Shown: in pieces, positions 24,296 through 38,113 of the stretch
Position numbering within the stretch: the stretch's first letter is position 1
How the letters are laid out: each line of letters starts with the position of its first letter
Assembly: GCF_001649575.2 (NCBI RefSeq)
Contig: NC_051431.1
Location: forward strand, 17,856,671-17,920,670
Direction of reading: 5' to 3'
Origin: Kryptolebias marmoratus
Taxonomy: Eukaryota > Chordata > Actinopteri > Cyprinodontiformes > Rivulidae
DNA length: 64,000 nucleotides
Translations under genes and position numbers: made by a program
Notes under the pieces: model-generated
Told to the model about the DNA's origin: nothing
The model's database searches: none
Seen by the model: the letters and a program-made list of their open reading frames with translations, nothing else

Positions 24296-27200
24296 TATGA
24301 ACATAAATAAATGGTGTAGAGAAACCTCAGAAAGGTGTGCAGTTTTAACAAGCATTCTCAAAAATGAAGGAGATAACAACTATTCCTAACAAATAAAATG
24401 AAATGGTTGTTTTTGGTTTCTGGTTTCAGAAAGCTTATTGAATGAGAAGTGAGACATCTTCTAAATATAATATATCTTCATCTTCTATAATAAAGGGTAA
24501 AATAACAAAAAAAGAAAAAAGAAAAATTTTGAAGAAACTTTGAAGAATGCCAATGCAGCTACTGATTGAAATCCCAACATTCATCCTCTTTCTTCTGTAA
24601 ATCCCAGTAGTAATTTGGGCTTACTTTTGTCGTCATCATCACACTCTTAGTTCAGTGTTTCATGATATTGTTTTTAAAATCCCAAAACTTAAACTGTGAT
24701 TGTGTAAAAAAATCCTGAAAAATTTGTAAATGTCAGCTTAGTTATGTGAAGTCCAACTTTTTGTGACCCGTTTAAACTTCAAATGATGTTTCCACTGTGA
24801 AGTATGCCTGAGCTGTAGAGCTTGAAAAAGGGACTTTTATTGTATTGTGTATCTGAAATATTTTCAGTTCTTTGCAAATTATGTTGACACCTTATGATAT
24901 ACTGCCACTGAAAGTTATACCAGACCATCCCATAATAATAATAATAACAGGTCTGGATGCCAATGGATTGCATTCAGACTATTGAATGTGGTTAAAGTGA
25001 CCCGGACCACCTCTGAAGGTGGTTTAAGTAAAAAAATATTTTCCATGCAGACTGAGACCATTTACACCTGTATTTAGTGCATTTCGATTGCAATTTGATA
25101 GCTTAGGACACATTTTAATGCCAGATGTGAACGGAGTCTTAGATCATAAAATGTACAAATTACTCACTTTATGAGTACCGACACTCATGCTTATCTGTAG
25201 ACACTATTTGTTGTCTGTGATAACAGATGCACATTTTTTAAGGCTCACCTAGTGTTGATCAAAAGTATTCATGCATGATCTCCATCCAAATTCTGAGATT
25301 GTTTTTCTTATCATTCTCTTGCTTTGCATAGTTGTTTACTATAGTTCACTCTGAAAAAAAGAGTGAAAATGTGTTTTTGCTGCTGATCCAGTATTTAAAG
25401 CCTAATACATCCCCTTAAATATCTCTTGAAAATACAAAACCCGAAAGTGTGTGTGGGCACTTAAAGAACCTGCTTTAATGTAGTTGTTATTGTGTCTTCA
25501 GTCATATTCCCAAAACATAAGGTACCCTGAGAGACCTGCACTGAATTTAACTCAAACAAAAACAATCTTTGATTTGGTTGATTTTTTTATGTTCTCAAAT
25601 CCACCACAAATCAGAAAATGACTGCTGTTGATTTAGTAGGTGTTGTTAATTGCAATGCATCAATGTGCGTTCACATTCCCTCAGCAGGGTGTATAGGAGC
25701 CTGACGGCCTCAAGAGAGGGAATAAGCTTCCTAATTAACTCTGTCTTTGTGCTTAATGGAGGCCTTGATGCCGCTTTTGGGGAAATCTTTTGGTCCACGG
25801 GTCCATTGGTGTGACTGTGGAACTGGCTGATACAAAACACAAACATTTAAATTGGCAGGTATATGCAGTGTAAAAACCTTTTTAAACAATTGTCTATTTA
25901 TCGTGTGTATTTTTTTTCCTTTTTTTCCCAATGAAAGTTTTGATAATGGTTGAATTTTCCTAACAGAACTTGATTTTTGATAGAATATTCATTAAAGCAG
26001 GTGCAGTATGAACAGTTTGAATCTAACAGCTAAATATCGAGGCATGAAATGCAGATAAGATGGTTTTATTGGTATAATTAAGCAGTTTATTAAAGCCCTA
26101 AAGATTTTACAATGAACGTAGCTGGGAAGAGCTGAGTAACTGCATCACAGTAAGGAATTGAAACAGATGATGTTGCTAAATGTTCTCTTTAAATAGGTAT
26201 TCTCATAAACAGGCATCCATAAGGTGCAAAGCATTTCAGCACACACACAAACACACACATTTGTCACAGCAACAAGAGTCGAGCTCTTAACATAGTCCTA
26301 ATTAACGAGAGCATTGTCTCTGTTTTTCACGCTCGTGTTTGTCAACTGCTCCCCCATTTTAGATGGAAAACACTTCATTAAAGGAGTGCATTACCAATTA
26401 ACATCTTGCAACAAACTTAAACTTCGAGCTGGTCCCTCTGTGCAAACACACACACTTAGACACCTACTGTAATTAATTAGCATTAGTTGTGATTAATAAT
26501 AAGCGTCCTTTCCTGGTAAATCTGCAGCTGCGGCGGCAGACTGACACAACAAAGGAGTCTGTGGAGGCGACAGGATTTATCTGGGGAACTGCTCGGGGAT
26601 TTTAACATGTTTCTCACAGGCCTGACAAATGGCCTATTAATTATCTAATGTTGTCTGACAAGAACCTCTTGATAAAGATGTATGTTTAGACTGGGTGAGG
26701 AGGGGACGATACGGCACAGGCAAAGGGAGAGGTCTGCAAAGGGTAATAGAGAGAAAGCGGGAGAATATTTATTTGCATAAAAAGAAGAAAGATAAAGTGT
26801 GCAAGACTTATGCACACTTGCCTATACACACAGGAGAGCTGAGTTTTTGACTATTTCTTCTTTTTTGGAGTATTTTTATCAAAAGATAAATTGCTGCAGC
26901 AGGATAATCAATATGGAGAAATAACAAACCACATTTATTCCTAATGAAATGCTAATGAATGAAGTCCTAATGAACATAGAGATGGATGTTCAACACACAC
27001 ACACAAACACAGGGGTCCCTAAAACCACAATCAATATCATCAACAAGGAAGTCTCCACATAAACCAAACCACTTCATACCATTAAGTCTCCAAACAACAC
27101 GAAGCATACGGGCATCTTTCCTTCCTAACCCTGCTTCATGATTCAATCTCAGTCCCGACTCTAATTTGCAGAGTTTATCTTCCGCCCGCATGTTGACAGG

Positions 27201-27650
27201 TGTTCCTAAGTACGGTGCCAGTTGCCAAAAGGTTTCTATGATTGCTTCAGCGCCGCATTTGGCCTAATGAGATAGGATCCCAGTCGGACGCTAACTCAGA
27301 GCTGTCAGATGTAAAGCAAACAGAATAACAACCGGGACTCACATTGTTTCCAAAAGCCATACATCAGCCTGCATGCGGAGGGAGGGCCTTCCAGATCATA
27401 CACTGACCCCTCGAGATGAGTAAGAGGAAAGGAAAGACTGGAAGAAAATGAAAAAGGAGGGGGATAGCGGAGGAAGAGCTATTAAATGGAGGAAGAGATG
27501 GAAACAAAATAGGATGAAGTTACAACCTATTGTACTGCCATTATTATTCATGCAGTGGCAATTTTTGAAATATGTTGCTGTTTAAAATTGTGAGGGAAAA
27601 AAAAGTCTCCTCAAAAACTAACAAGCATGCATGTATGAGCAGGAAAAGTA
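24296..27650. other. Intron; possible old repeat 24935-25145 and candidate conserved blocks 26280-26660, 26940-27350
   Basis: At 24935-25145 the text GACCACCTCTGAAGGTGG, GCAGACTGAGACCATTTACACC and CCAGATGTGAACGGAGTCTTAG resembles a diverged teleost MITE, but I could not define its ends. Blocks 26280-26660 and 26940-27350 are clean and rich in TAATTA, CATTAAAGG and ATGCTAATGAATG motifs, so they are candidate regulatory elements. Confidence 0.35.
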
Positions 27651-28237
27651 TAAAAGCATAGTTCAGATCTTTTGAAGAAGGATTAAGTGGTAAGTTTATG
27701 AATAAATAATATCTTACCTGTTGTAGATGACCTCAAATTAGAGAACTTGAGTTTTAACTCTGACTGGACTGACAAGATAATGGCTAGCTTGAGTGAAGTC
27801 AAAACTAAAGTGGATTGATGTCATCTTACTACATCATTACACTGTATTTACATAGATTTCTATCGTTAATTGCAAGCACAAATAGTGGCAGCAGCAGCTA
27901 GATGCAGCTCTTCAAGTGCAATCTGAATAACTTCCAACAGGAGTACCAAAATATTTCTACCAGAAAAAAAAAAATCATATATAATATGGAATTGGTGGCT
28001 GTGTAAAGATTTATAAAATAATGTTTGCATGAACATTTTTAGACTTGAGTTGTTTTACGACAACAACAATCCACCTTGGACTTGGCTCCACTTGGACTAG
28101 CTGTTAGCTCATCAGCCTGGTCTGATTTATATTATTTATTCAAACTGGGCCAGTTTAAAAAGCTATCTGCAACAGGTAAGAATAATTTTTAATAACTTTT
28201 CAACAAAATCTTACTTAAATAAAATGAGCTATCACCA
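27651..28237. mobile_element. Palindromic MITE, near-complete copy A
   Basis: The left arm reads GTTCAGATCTTTTGAAG, then ATATCTTACCTGTTGTAGATG and CTGACAAGATAATGGCTAGC. The right arm carries the inverted counterparts ACTAGCTGTTAGCTCATCAGCC and AGCTATCTGCAACAGGTAAGA. The unique core includes GGCAGCAGCAGCTAGATGCAG. No ORF of transposase size exists, so it is non-autonomous. Confidence 0.8.
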
Positions 28238-28290
28238 TGGTTTATTAATGTTAGCCTCTGTGCTCATTGCAAGGCTTAGAAATGGGTGAT

Positions 28291-28338
28291 TTATATATAT
28301 ACACACATACACTATATATATATATATATATATATAGA

Positions 28339-28394
<56 letters not shown>
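28291..28394. repeat. Compound dinucleotide microsatellite (TA)n/(CA)n/(TG)n
   Basis: Alternating blocks of TA, ACACAC, TA, TGTGTG and TA make a tract of pure alternating purine-pyrimidine, able in principle to extrude or adopt Z-like structure. It causes an artefactual Ile-Tyr ORF on the minus strand. Confidence 0.95.
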
Positions 28395-28395
<1 letters not shown>

Positions 28396-31300
28396 CTCTT
28401 GAAGTACACATACTTTTCAAAAACATTGAGATGTATGTGACAAGTGGAGACAATGTGTTATGAGAATTGTCATGAGTCCCATCGTTTCTTCTGTCTTTGT
28501 CCCTGATTAATTTCCATGGCCGTGTCCCTCCTCAACAACATGTGTCACAGACCCTAAGCTTTTGATTTGTTTGCTTTGGTCACAGGTGCCATTCCTACAA
28601 TCCATCTTCCTGTTCCACCACTCTCATCCATCTATCTGTGACATCTGTAACATCTCAGAAGTACAGATTTTTTTTTTTTTTCTTTATCAACTGTCACATG
28701 GAAATCTGGAAGTTGTCGGTTATAAAATTTGATTCAAAAGTCCAGCAAATAAAGTTTGTCTTAAAATTCATGTTCTTACCTAAAACATACATGTCTGCGC
28801 AGACATACGTCGACAAAACGTTTCCCCTCCATCTTTCTTTCATCCTCATGTCATGGCTAACCGCCATCGGGCCTTAATATAATTATGGCTCACAGTTGTG
28901 CACATTTGAGAAATTGATTCCTTTGATGAAATGTGAGCGAGGCAGGAATGGGCAGAGCAGAGAGAGAGACTTATATCCAGCGCGGCCGCTGCCAGCTCCT
29001 TGAGCCCCCGCAGAAGGCCCCCTGGGTACCAAACCGCCAGCTCAACCCAGCCCAGCCAGCCATGGTCGTTAAAAGAAATGATAGCACATGTGCTTTGTTT
29101 GAGTTTGATGTCTTTGTAATGCATTACACAATTAGATTGATTTGACAATTTCCATTATACTTGATAAAATATTTATATAGGCCCGAGGATGGTAGTTCTT
29201 ATCAAAGAGAGCTGATCTGCCGTGCAGATAGGAGCGACACTCTGCAACGGAAGAGCCTTTTAAAGCTGCGCAAAATAATCAAATACACCCTGACAACTAG
29301 AAATTTGTGCTTGTACTGAACAAAATATAAATATTATTTTGCTTGCTTTTTGTATGTGACCAAGCTTGATCACAGTCAAGTGTTTGACATGAATAATCAG
29401 GCTCAGCTGAAACGCATGAAACGAGTATATCTGTGAATCAATAACCTTGTTCCCACGTTTTCAATGTGTGCTAAAGAAACAGTAAATACTGTAGTATAAA
29501 AAAGAAAAGCCTTCTGGGCTTAGACCTCAGTCTGCTGTTGGTTCAAAGACAATTCTTAGCTTCTTCAACTACAACACATTAGCTTCATTTTTTGTTCATC
29601 TGAATCCCAGAAAGTCAATGTCAGCATGTTACAGACATTGTATCAAAATATGTTTCATTTCAATTATGTCTTACATTAAAATATCTCAATATCTACTTTA
29701 CACTAGCTGCACAACTCGTGCATGCAACTTTTCAGTCATTTGATTCTTTGTTTTTGTCCCAGCTTTCTAAATCTGCTTTAAAAACGTAATGCAGAAATTC
29801 TAATAAATACATCAATTTAGGCAATAAATTCACTCATGCTCAGAGGTGAGTCTCCTTCACCCTTATTTCCTCCACATTCTCTTTCTCTCTCCCCCCGTCT
29901 TTCTCTCTTTTTTATTCTCACCTGTCTCCCCCTCTTTCTCCCCCACTCCCCTTTACACCTTTTCTACAAACCTCTCAGCATGCTCAGCTAGCCCACATCC
30001 ATCACAGCGCAGAAATTTAAGGAGCCAAATTGGCCTCATCTGTCTCAATGCTGGATGCAGATGGAGTTTCTTCTGCTGAGGGAGGTGTAGTTAGTCAACC
30101 CTGCTGCCCCCGCCCCTCCAATGTACTGCATTAAAGCTGAAGCAGTCCGAAGCAACGTTACAGAGGTGATCAGATGGGATAAAGAGGGCATGGCGGCAAA
30201 GTGACCACCTCACTGACCACACACGTCCTCTGCTTCATGCACTTTTTTTTTTCCAATCACATTTCGTTTTTATTTTCTACTTGCCACCTAGCTTTCATAC
30301 TGGCTCACTTGCCTTCTGATGCCTAGTCTCTCAGTCTTGTTTACTCCTACCGCCAGCAGACACACACTCAGACACACACGCACGAAAGCAGTGGTGGCCA
30401 TTGCACAGCCCGCGGTACAGTCTGAAGCAGCTTGCTTAGACCTGGCTCGTTAATAAAGGCCCTAAATAGGCAGCATGCATAAAACATGAAGCGCCGCGTG
30501 CTGCCGTAATGAACTGCTGCTCCATAATTGCATCTCAGAGCCGTAAAATGAAGACAAAATATTTGAAGAGGGATTCTGTCACCTCTCTGCAGACGCAACA
30601 CTAATCACAGGCGTTCTCTGGGGCTCCCGGGGGTCTCCTCCTGACAGAGAGCAGGGGGCTAAACACCCGGGGCGGGGACATTGGCAACACCCTTCAACTG
30701 ATGGGACGTAATTGAATAATTGCTGATTAGAAAATGGGGAGGTGGGGTGTGTAATAGTGTCCAGTGTGTTATCTGAAATGATCCCACTGGGAAGAACAAT
30801 ATTTGCCTAGGAATGGGTCTCCAAAAAATATCTACCTAGTGTGCCAGGATGGAAATTATCATTAATTTAAGGGTCTGTTCATGAGCTGAAAATCCTTTAG
30901 TAGATGAGAAACTGGAGTGGAAAAATGTTGTTTTTACTTGTTAAGGAGAGCAGGTGGATGAATATATTAACACATTTCTGCCAGACAATATTCATTAAAG
31001 AAAACAGAGCTTACGGGGCCAACAACACAGTGAAAGTTTTAGCTGATCAAGTTACTAGAAAAATACATGTAAAAAATTACATAAAATTACATGTAACAAA
31101 TGCAGATGCATGAACACACAGACACCAGATAGACAGATGCACACGCGCATGGACAGTGACAAGCTCCGAGACAGGCAGGCCTCCAGATGAGAGATTGGAG
31201 TTCCACCCAGAGGTGTCACCCAGACAGTTAGAGAGTTTAGGTCGCCGTGGTGACATAATGAAGGTGCTGTGTTTGTCACAGGAGGTCAGCGGTGATCACT

Positions 31301-34300
31301 GTGCCTGGCTCTGAGGAGGTCACGGGCACACGTAATGAATCCAACCAATGACAAATGGCTCTCAGCTCAGGGCTGAAGCATATGACAAACTCAAGCTCAT
31401 CACTTGGGCACACAAATATTCACAAAGAAACCATACTGAATGTCTGAAATGCTCTGCTGACTCTGCATTGCTCCTTCATATTTTTAAACAGAGATGCTTC
31501 TTGACTGTGTTTTTTGCTCGGAGACTTTGAAAAAAATTCCAGTTCAAATTGACCTGAAGTTACAAGGATTTCTCTACCTTTCTTTGCCTCTCTCTCTTTT
31601 GAGTGCTTCAGGAGGGTTTAGAAGGCTCAGTTTAGTTTAGTTTGCTTACTTTAAGCAGAAATAGTTAAAATCTTAATTTATTGTGGTGACAGGTCAGATG
31701 TTATCAACAATAAGCCATATCCATTCAGAGAAACCTCTAGAAGTATTGTGAGAACACACAGACTCTAAGTAAAAAAAATGCCTGATTCAGAATAAATCAA
31801 ACAAGCCTGATATATATTTAAAAGGCTAAACTCAATCACACTGAAGCCTGTGTTTGGTTAAAAAAAAGAAAAAAATATTTGAAAGCAGGATTATTTTTAA
31901 TGTGACAAGCGAACCACCTACAACCAACCTGACATGTTTCATTTTGATTTTTGGACATGAATAGACTTTGTCTGAGGGTTGTTTTTCCCCTCTTCAGGGT
32001 TCGATGCCTCAAACACCACCAGGACGCAGCAGCAGGGCTATTCCACCTTAACTTCGTTACAGAACTTGTTACATGCAATAATGTCTGCAGCCACAGAGAC
32101 TTTCCAAAGCACGCTGCGACATGTGGAACGGACCCTGGCATGGAAAGGTCCTGGAGAGGATGTTTGTTTAATGATTGTTGGAAGGTTAACATTCAGCCCG
32201 GCACCCCTGAGCAACAAAATCCCCATCCGAGCACTGAAACTGTTTATGTTATTTGTTATGGATGTCAATTTCCTTCTATTTAGGAGGTGATTTAACTGGA
32301 CAATACAGTAGGTCTGCAGTCTTGTATGGGGACTGTTGTCTTCCTGTGTAACACACTACGCAGCTCTCCATGAGAGCCCGGACATAAACAATGTGTGACA
32401 TTGTTTAAAACTGAAAGGATAATCATATTTGACTGCAAGAAACCTGCCAAAAAAGTGTCTTTTAACATTTAAACTGGTAAAAATTGTTGTTATAGTGATT
32501 TCTAATTAAATTTTGAACTTTTCAATTGCTGTTTACTTTTGCTGCTATTTGCAAGTGCAAATCTTGACTCTTTTGTACTCTTTTCATTCAGGTCAGGATT
32601 TGTGAGTGGGTTTGTGTGTACGTGTGCACGTGTGTGTGTGTGATAAGTGTAGCAGGTGAACACAGATGTCGGGTGACAGCTGCCAAACGACAGCAAGATT
32701 AAGGTGGGAATGCAGAAGGGCAAAAGGAAAAGAGAGGAACATGACAATAACAGCGACTCAGATTAGATTGAGGCACGTTCTCTCAATCTAAAGCACTTAG
32801 TGTGCTCGATGTGTCATTGGGACAGATGAGAGGAATCACAGAAATCCGCTGTTTCTTCTCCCTAATTCAAACAAACAAGGACTCTAAGCAGAGCCACATG
32901 GCCCTTCCTAATGACTGACACTTTGTTTAAGAACCATCCATATTGACCTGGTTCGAATTTAAATACTTGGTTTTTATTTCACAATAAGCTGCCAATATTC
33001 ACCAATGCAAAATTCCAAAGAGCTTGAGTGACTTGAGGCTGTTGACTTCATGCAGTTTTTTTTTCTCTCTTTGGTTTTCTTGTTTTGTTCATATTTGGAG
33101 AAGCATGACTGGGAAATTATGGACAGATTGCCTGAATATGTATATGTTAAACATGAAATTAAACAGTGATCAGTTACACTAATGCATTTGATACGTTATG
33201 ATTCCTATGAGTGGGTTTAAAGACCATATTCCACCAAAATACAGTTGTTGAAATTTTCGAACTGTGGGCCTGATTCACTATAAATGCACAACTTCTGGTT
33301 TTACCTCCAACTTTTGTGCATTATTTACCTCCAATAGTATACTGTACATGCTCCTTCTCTGTGGCATATTTACAAAGAAAATGGTGCTAATGATTTGTTG
33401 TCTCAAATACTCCTACCAAGTTCATCAGATGTGAGCAGTTTGCACAGTTTTTTGACAGATCTAAATTGTTCTCACTGCACAAGCTAAATATGACCATCTG
33501 CCACAAACTCATCAGCCACACAAATGACAGAGACAAAAAGAAAAACGGTTTCTTCACGATGAGCTCCTGATCTCATAATATGAAGAACAAAGTGACTTCT
33601 TGCAACATCTCACTAAATCAGAGAGGAATTTTAAAATCAGTAAGTGACATTTTGAGCTTTCTTGTCCCACATTGAGTCCTCCTTCTTAAGTAATCAAAAA
33701 AATGGGTTCTTGGTCTCTATCCTGGATCAAGGGGTTTTCGCTGCACATATTCTCCATACAAGGAAGATTAGGATCAGATTTTTCAGGTGCATAGTTCTTA
33801 TCTTGGTGCTAAATTCTCAAATATTATTTTTTTATATGCTTAGCTGTAATTAGTTCTAATAATCATTAAGAAAAAAATGTCATGTGCACCGTGATTGTGT
33901 AGGGTAGAGCAGGTGAAACTTAAAACCTCATATCTCTAGTGTGCAGACTCTGCTCCCAAGAATACAAAATGTCAACTCCCATAAATCGGGTCCTACTTGG
34001 CTTCAATTCCCATTCAGAAACAGTGGGGGCATTTGGTTAAGTTTTATAATACATGTTGATGATCAGCACAGAGATATGCTGTTTAGCTGACAGTAATATT
34101 TGAGGTGCCCGCCTTCCTTGGCAAGGTTTAAGAATCAGGCAACATTTCTGCTGCTCCTGTTGATTGTTTCTAGTCAGTCAGGACCCGTGTTACTTGTTTT
34201 GAAAAGTCCACTGAAATAATTACAAACTTAAAGTAAAACTTATCTATTTCAAGATGGCAATTTCAAATTTTAAGGCGCAAATATTAAATGCTTTGTTGTG

Positions 34301-37300
34301 CTTCTAAACTTCCACTGTAAAAAAAGAAACATTTCCACAAGAATCATATTGACTTTGTATGTAAATTAATTACAAGTCACACAAGTACAAAGATTTAATG
34401 TCTTTTGAACTGCTTGAAATGTTGACAATTCTGTACAAAAGGCCCAGATTGGAAAGCATCCCCAAAGAGCTTAAAGTACTGCTGCAAATTAATAATCACC
34501 TCATTTTAACCTTCTGCATCTACAAATGCAGCCAAAAATCAATCAAGGTCTACTTTTTTTCATATTGATAGGCCGAGTGAAAGAATGTAAACTCTAAACT
34601 AACAATGCAACAACCGTGTACATAGATGGAGATCAATTGTAATTAAAACTGAACAAGTGTTTCGCTTTGTACTCTCAAAGAGTTCATTGGTCATTAAGTA
34701 CCGTTTCATCACTTATCAGTTAAAGGTTTTTTAAATCAAGTCCACAGCTTCTGCCTCCTTTGGGATAGCACTCACACTTGCATAGCAAATTTATTTGTGC
34801 TTGTTTTGCAATCCAAAGGCAGCCAAATTAAGTATCAAACAATTTAATGTTATGTGTCACTCTCCAAAACAATCTGCATTAGAAGCACTTAATTAAACTT
34901 TTAAATTGAAATGTACTAATCAGTTTGCGGCAGAATGGGTGCCTGCTTTCCCCCACATGAAACGCCACGGCTGGGCAGCCCGGTCCATTGCCTGCTCATT
35001 AACATGAAGGTGCGATTTGCATTTCCTGATGGACTGTTTCGATTTTTAATATCCTTCTTTCCTCTCTTGCATCAATCATGGAAGAGGTAGGCCACCATGG
35101 GCCACGATTAACCCTCCAAATCTGCCACAAAACAAATATTACAAGAGTTCACTAATTTGGAGATCAAAAAGCCACTTGTCCATTATATAATTGAAATGAA
35201 GGTGGAGTGTTGCACTTCTGAAGAGCTCTATAATTACCAGCTGTTAATTGCACACTCGTGGTGTCTCACTTTTAATTAAAAAAGAGCGACTCGTGGCTGG
35301 ACGATAAGCGACGGTGGAGAGGCTGCAGTTTAATCAACAAAGCGAGAGGAATTTGTTTCTGCTGTGGCCAGCAGTGGGCTGGAGAAATCTTCAAATAACC
35401 CAGGGAGATTAAAACGTGTCCATTAGGACCAGTCAGGTTTTATTTGGGGTGGCAGGAGCGAGAATATTTGAAGTCGTCCTGCTGCACGCACGTCAGAGAA
35501 GCGCAGCTGGGGGTGTGGAGTCTAATCAGTCTGAAGCGCACGAGTGGAGGAATTGGACACCGCTGGTGGTGAGAGGAGTTAGAAAAGAGAAGGAAGGGAT
35601 GAAGGATGTAAAAGAAGTAGCAGGAAAGGAAAAGTCCTCAACCACCCTCTTATTTATTATTTTCCCACTTTCGCCATTCCTGCTTGAGCGTGTTCGACAT
35701 TGTTGTTCAAGTATTTTGACAGTGAGCCAAAAAAGTCTTTAATCTACGTGTCTTAGCGATCACGTTGCCTGTTCGCTTCACACATTAGTCACTGAAAGAC
35801 AGGCCTGGCAATCTCTTCAAGCTATCTCTACAGGATGTGTCAGTGCCCTTAGACAATACACAAACAACTTCATGTTCCTTGGACACCAGTTCCACCTATT
35901 CTATGACCTATTGAACCATGGCAGAGCACTATAAACCAAAAAAACAAAAGGCAACTTCTGCACTCAATAGTCCAAAATGTGTGGCTATAACTCACACAGT
36001 GTTTATATGAAAGGGACAGTTACCTTGCTCAGCAACTTTGGGCTGCTGCCAGGTCCCCAAAGGCTTCTTGGAGCACTAGCCACATATATATTGGTATATG
36101 ACTAACATGAATGTGATAACCTCATCCACCCTCTCTCTGACCTCTTTGCTCCCTCGCTGATAAAACTGTCTGCCAGGAAGTGTCCTTCTCTGCGCTTCCT
36201 CCCTCTCATGCTCAATCATCACCTGTCACCACAGTGGTTAGGACGGGCATGTCCTCATTGAAAAAGAGATAAACTAACATCTTTTCAGACAGTCAAAAAA
36301 AGAAAAAAGAAAAGAAACCCCCCCCCCCACCACCACCATATATATTCTTTTAGTTTTAAGATGCAAAATGCAAAATGCACATCTAAGTAATAACAACAAG
36401 ATCACTAGGGGCTTCCCAGACCCCCTGAGCGTTGCAACACTTTTAGATAAAGAGCCGTGAGTTTATCTAAGGAAACAGTCGCTGGGGCGAGGATGGTCTG
36501 GCCTCACTGACAGATTAGTCCAGCCCAGGCCCACTTCCTGCCTGCTGAGGACACTAATTAGAAGGAAGGACTGACACCACAATAAGAGCTGACAGTTGAG
36601 TGCACTTAGTACAGCTTCACACAATTTGCCCCTGTATTAGTACAGAAGCTGCGCCAAGCTGTAAATTTCATCACATTAGCCAGTGCTTATCTGATGTGAC
36701 AAAGTCAACCTGGATGCTGTTTGGACAGAAAAGCACGGGGCAGTTCTGGGGGTGTTGATTTATGGCTGGAGTGTGTTTTATTTGAAATTTTATCAGCCAC
36801 AATACCTGACTCCCTGTTTTTTTGCATTCTCCCTGTGTGCTCCCCCACCCGCCACCCCTCACCCTCGAGCCACTCTTACTGCACAAACCAGAGGAGACAA
36901 AAGTCATTGTGAGCCAAGGCAGTTCCCAGTGTTAATGACATCCTGTTTACAAACAGGTTCAACAGTGTCACATGGGTCACGGTCACTTACACTCTCACAC
37001 TTTGTCCGTCTGAGCCTCATATCTTCTCCTTCTATTTAAATGACCTTTGACCTAATGAGGCGTTCAATGTGGCTACCCCTGGGAAGAATATAAACATGTT
37101 AAAAAAACAAAAAAGAAGAAAAAAAGACACCTTCCAGAGCTACTGCACTAACAGGAACTAAGAGGGAGCACAAAACACAATGTGAGAATACGTGGGAAAA
37201 GCACTCACACGTGCACACATTCACACAAACGCCGCCATTATTATAATCCCAAAGTCCTCAAATGGAGAAAAAAATGTGCCATTACCCAAAGGGCAAATTT

Positions 37301-37959
37301 ACAATTTAGTTACAAATGTGTGCATGTAATGGGCTGAGCTGTTTTACAGCACCAGCATGAACTGAGCTATTGTTTTATTTTGAGAGGTGCTGGCTGTTAT
37401 TGGATTGTTTTACATCAGCTTGGAGACTTTTGTTTCCAGAGGCGCGCTGTGTGGTGTGAAGTGGGTCCGACTGAGTCAGACACAGAGAGGGAAGGAGAAA
37501 GACGAGAGATGGAGAGAGAAGGGGATGTGCACATGTGTGTGGCACTCTTAAGCTTTTGGAGTGAAGCCGCTGAGCTTCTGTTGGTGTTTATTCATCAGGA
37601 TGGAAATGTCTCTCCTGCTGAGGTCTGGGGGGGTGGGGTAGGGGGGCTCCCAGATTCAGGTTCTTCTCCTACATGCTAACCCTCCATCACTGTTTCATTG
37701 TTTGTAAAAGCCATAGTAATCCACCACAGTCACCTCATAAAGATGTTGATCAATACCGCATCTGTTTTTGTTACTTTAATGTGTAAAATTCTACAATAAA
37801 GCAACTAAAATCCACACTGACTTCGCATTAACTCAATTTCATGATTCCGTAATCTCCCACATGCATTGTCCTAGCTCAGTATTGGGTTCAAAGCCAAAGT
37901 TAATTTTTTTTTGAATTAGGGTTCTGCAGTGATGGTGGTGGTGTAAGGGTTTTTTGAAA
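28395..37959. other. Long intron stretch with several candidate conserved elements
   Basis: No exon recognised in 9.5 kb. The best candidate conserved blocks, all repeat-free and rich in TAAT/ATTA motifs, are 28860-29290, 30400-30600, 31980-32300, 34330-34470, 34600-35300 and 36420-36680. The block at 34600-35300 is the longest; it has CAATTGTAATTAAAAC, GCTCATTAACATGAAGG and CAATCATGGAAGAG. A G-rich tract able to form a quadruplex lies at 37627-37646. A C run followed by CCA repeats is at about 36319-36338. Confidence 0.35.
37627..37646 (+). other. G-rich tract with quadruplex potential
   Basis: Runs of 7, 4 and 6 G separated by T and TA. The first run can be split to give four G tracts. Confidence 0.6.
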
Positions 37960-38113
37960 CAGCGTTTGTAGGAACCACAATGAAATTTTTCAGATTGGAA
38001 TTGTTTCACAGCAGCAGCAGCAATTCACTTTGGTCCAGTTTCCAATTTGACTAGAACAGGTCAAATATTAATCATTCACAACCTTTCCTCAAAGACCCAC
38101 TTCAAAGGAAAGT
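37960..38113 (+). mobile_element. Right-arm fragment of the palindromic MITE
   Basis: Has AACCACAATGAAATTTTTCAG, CACAGCAGCAGCAGCAATTCA and the run CCCACTTCAAAGG near its end. The final CCCTTTAA is lost. Confidence 0.6.

Noticed and set aside
28232..28453. Minus-strand ORF rich in Ile-Tyr and Thr-His
   Set aside because: Translation of the TA/CA dinucleotide tract.
31951..32290. Overlapping plus-strand ORFs of 110 and 103 residues with a minus-strand ORF opposite
   Set aside because: Three open frames over one block point to low stop density in a candidate conserved non-coding element rather than a gene.
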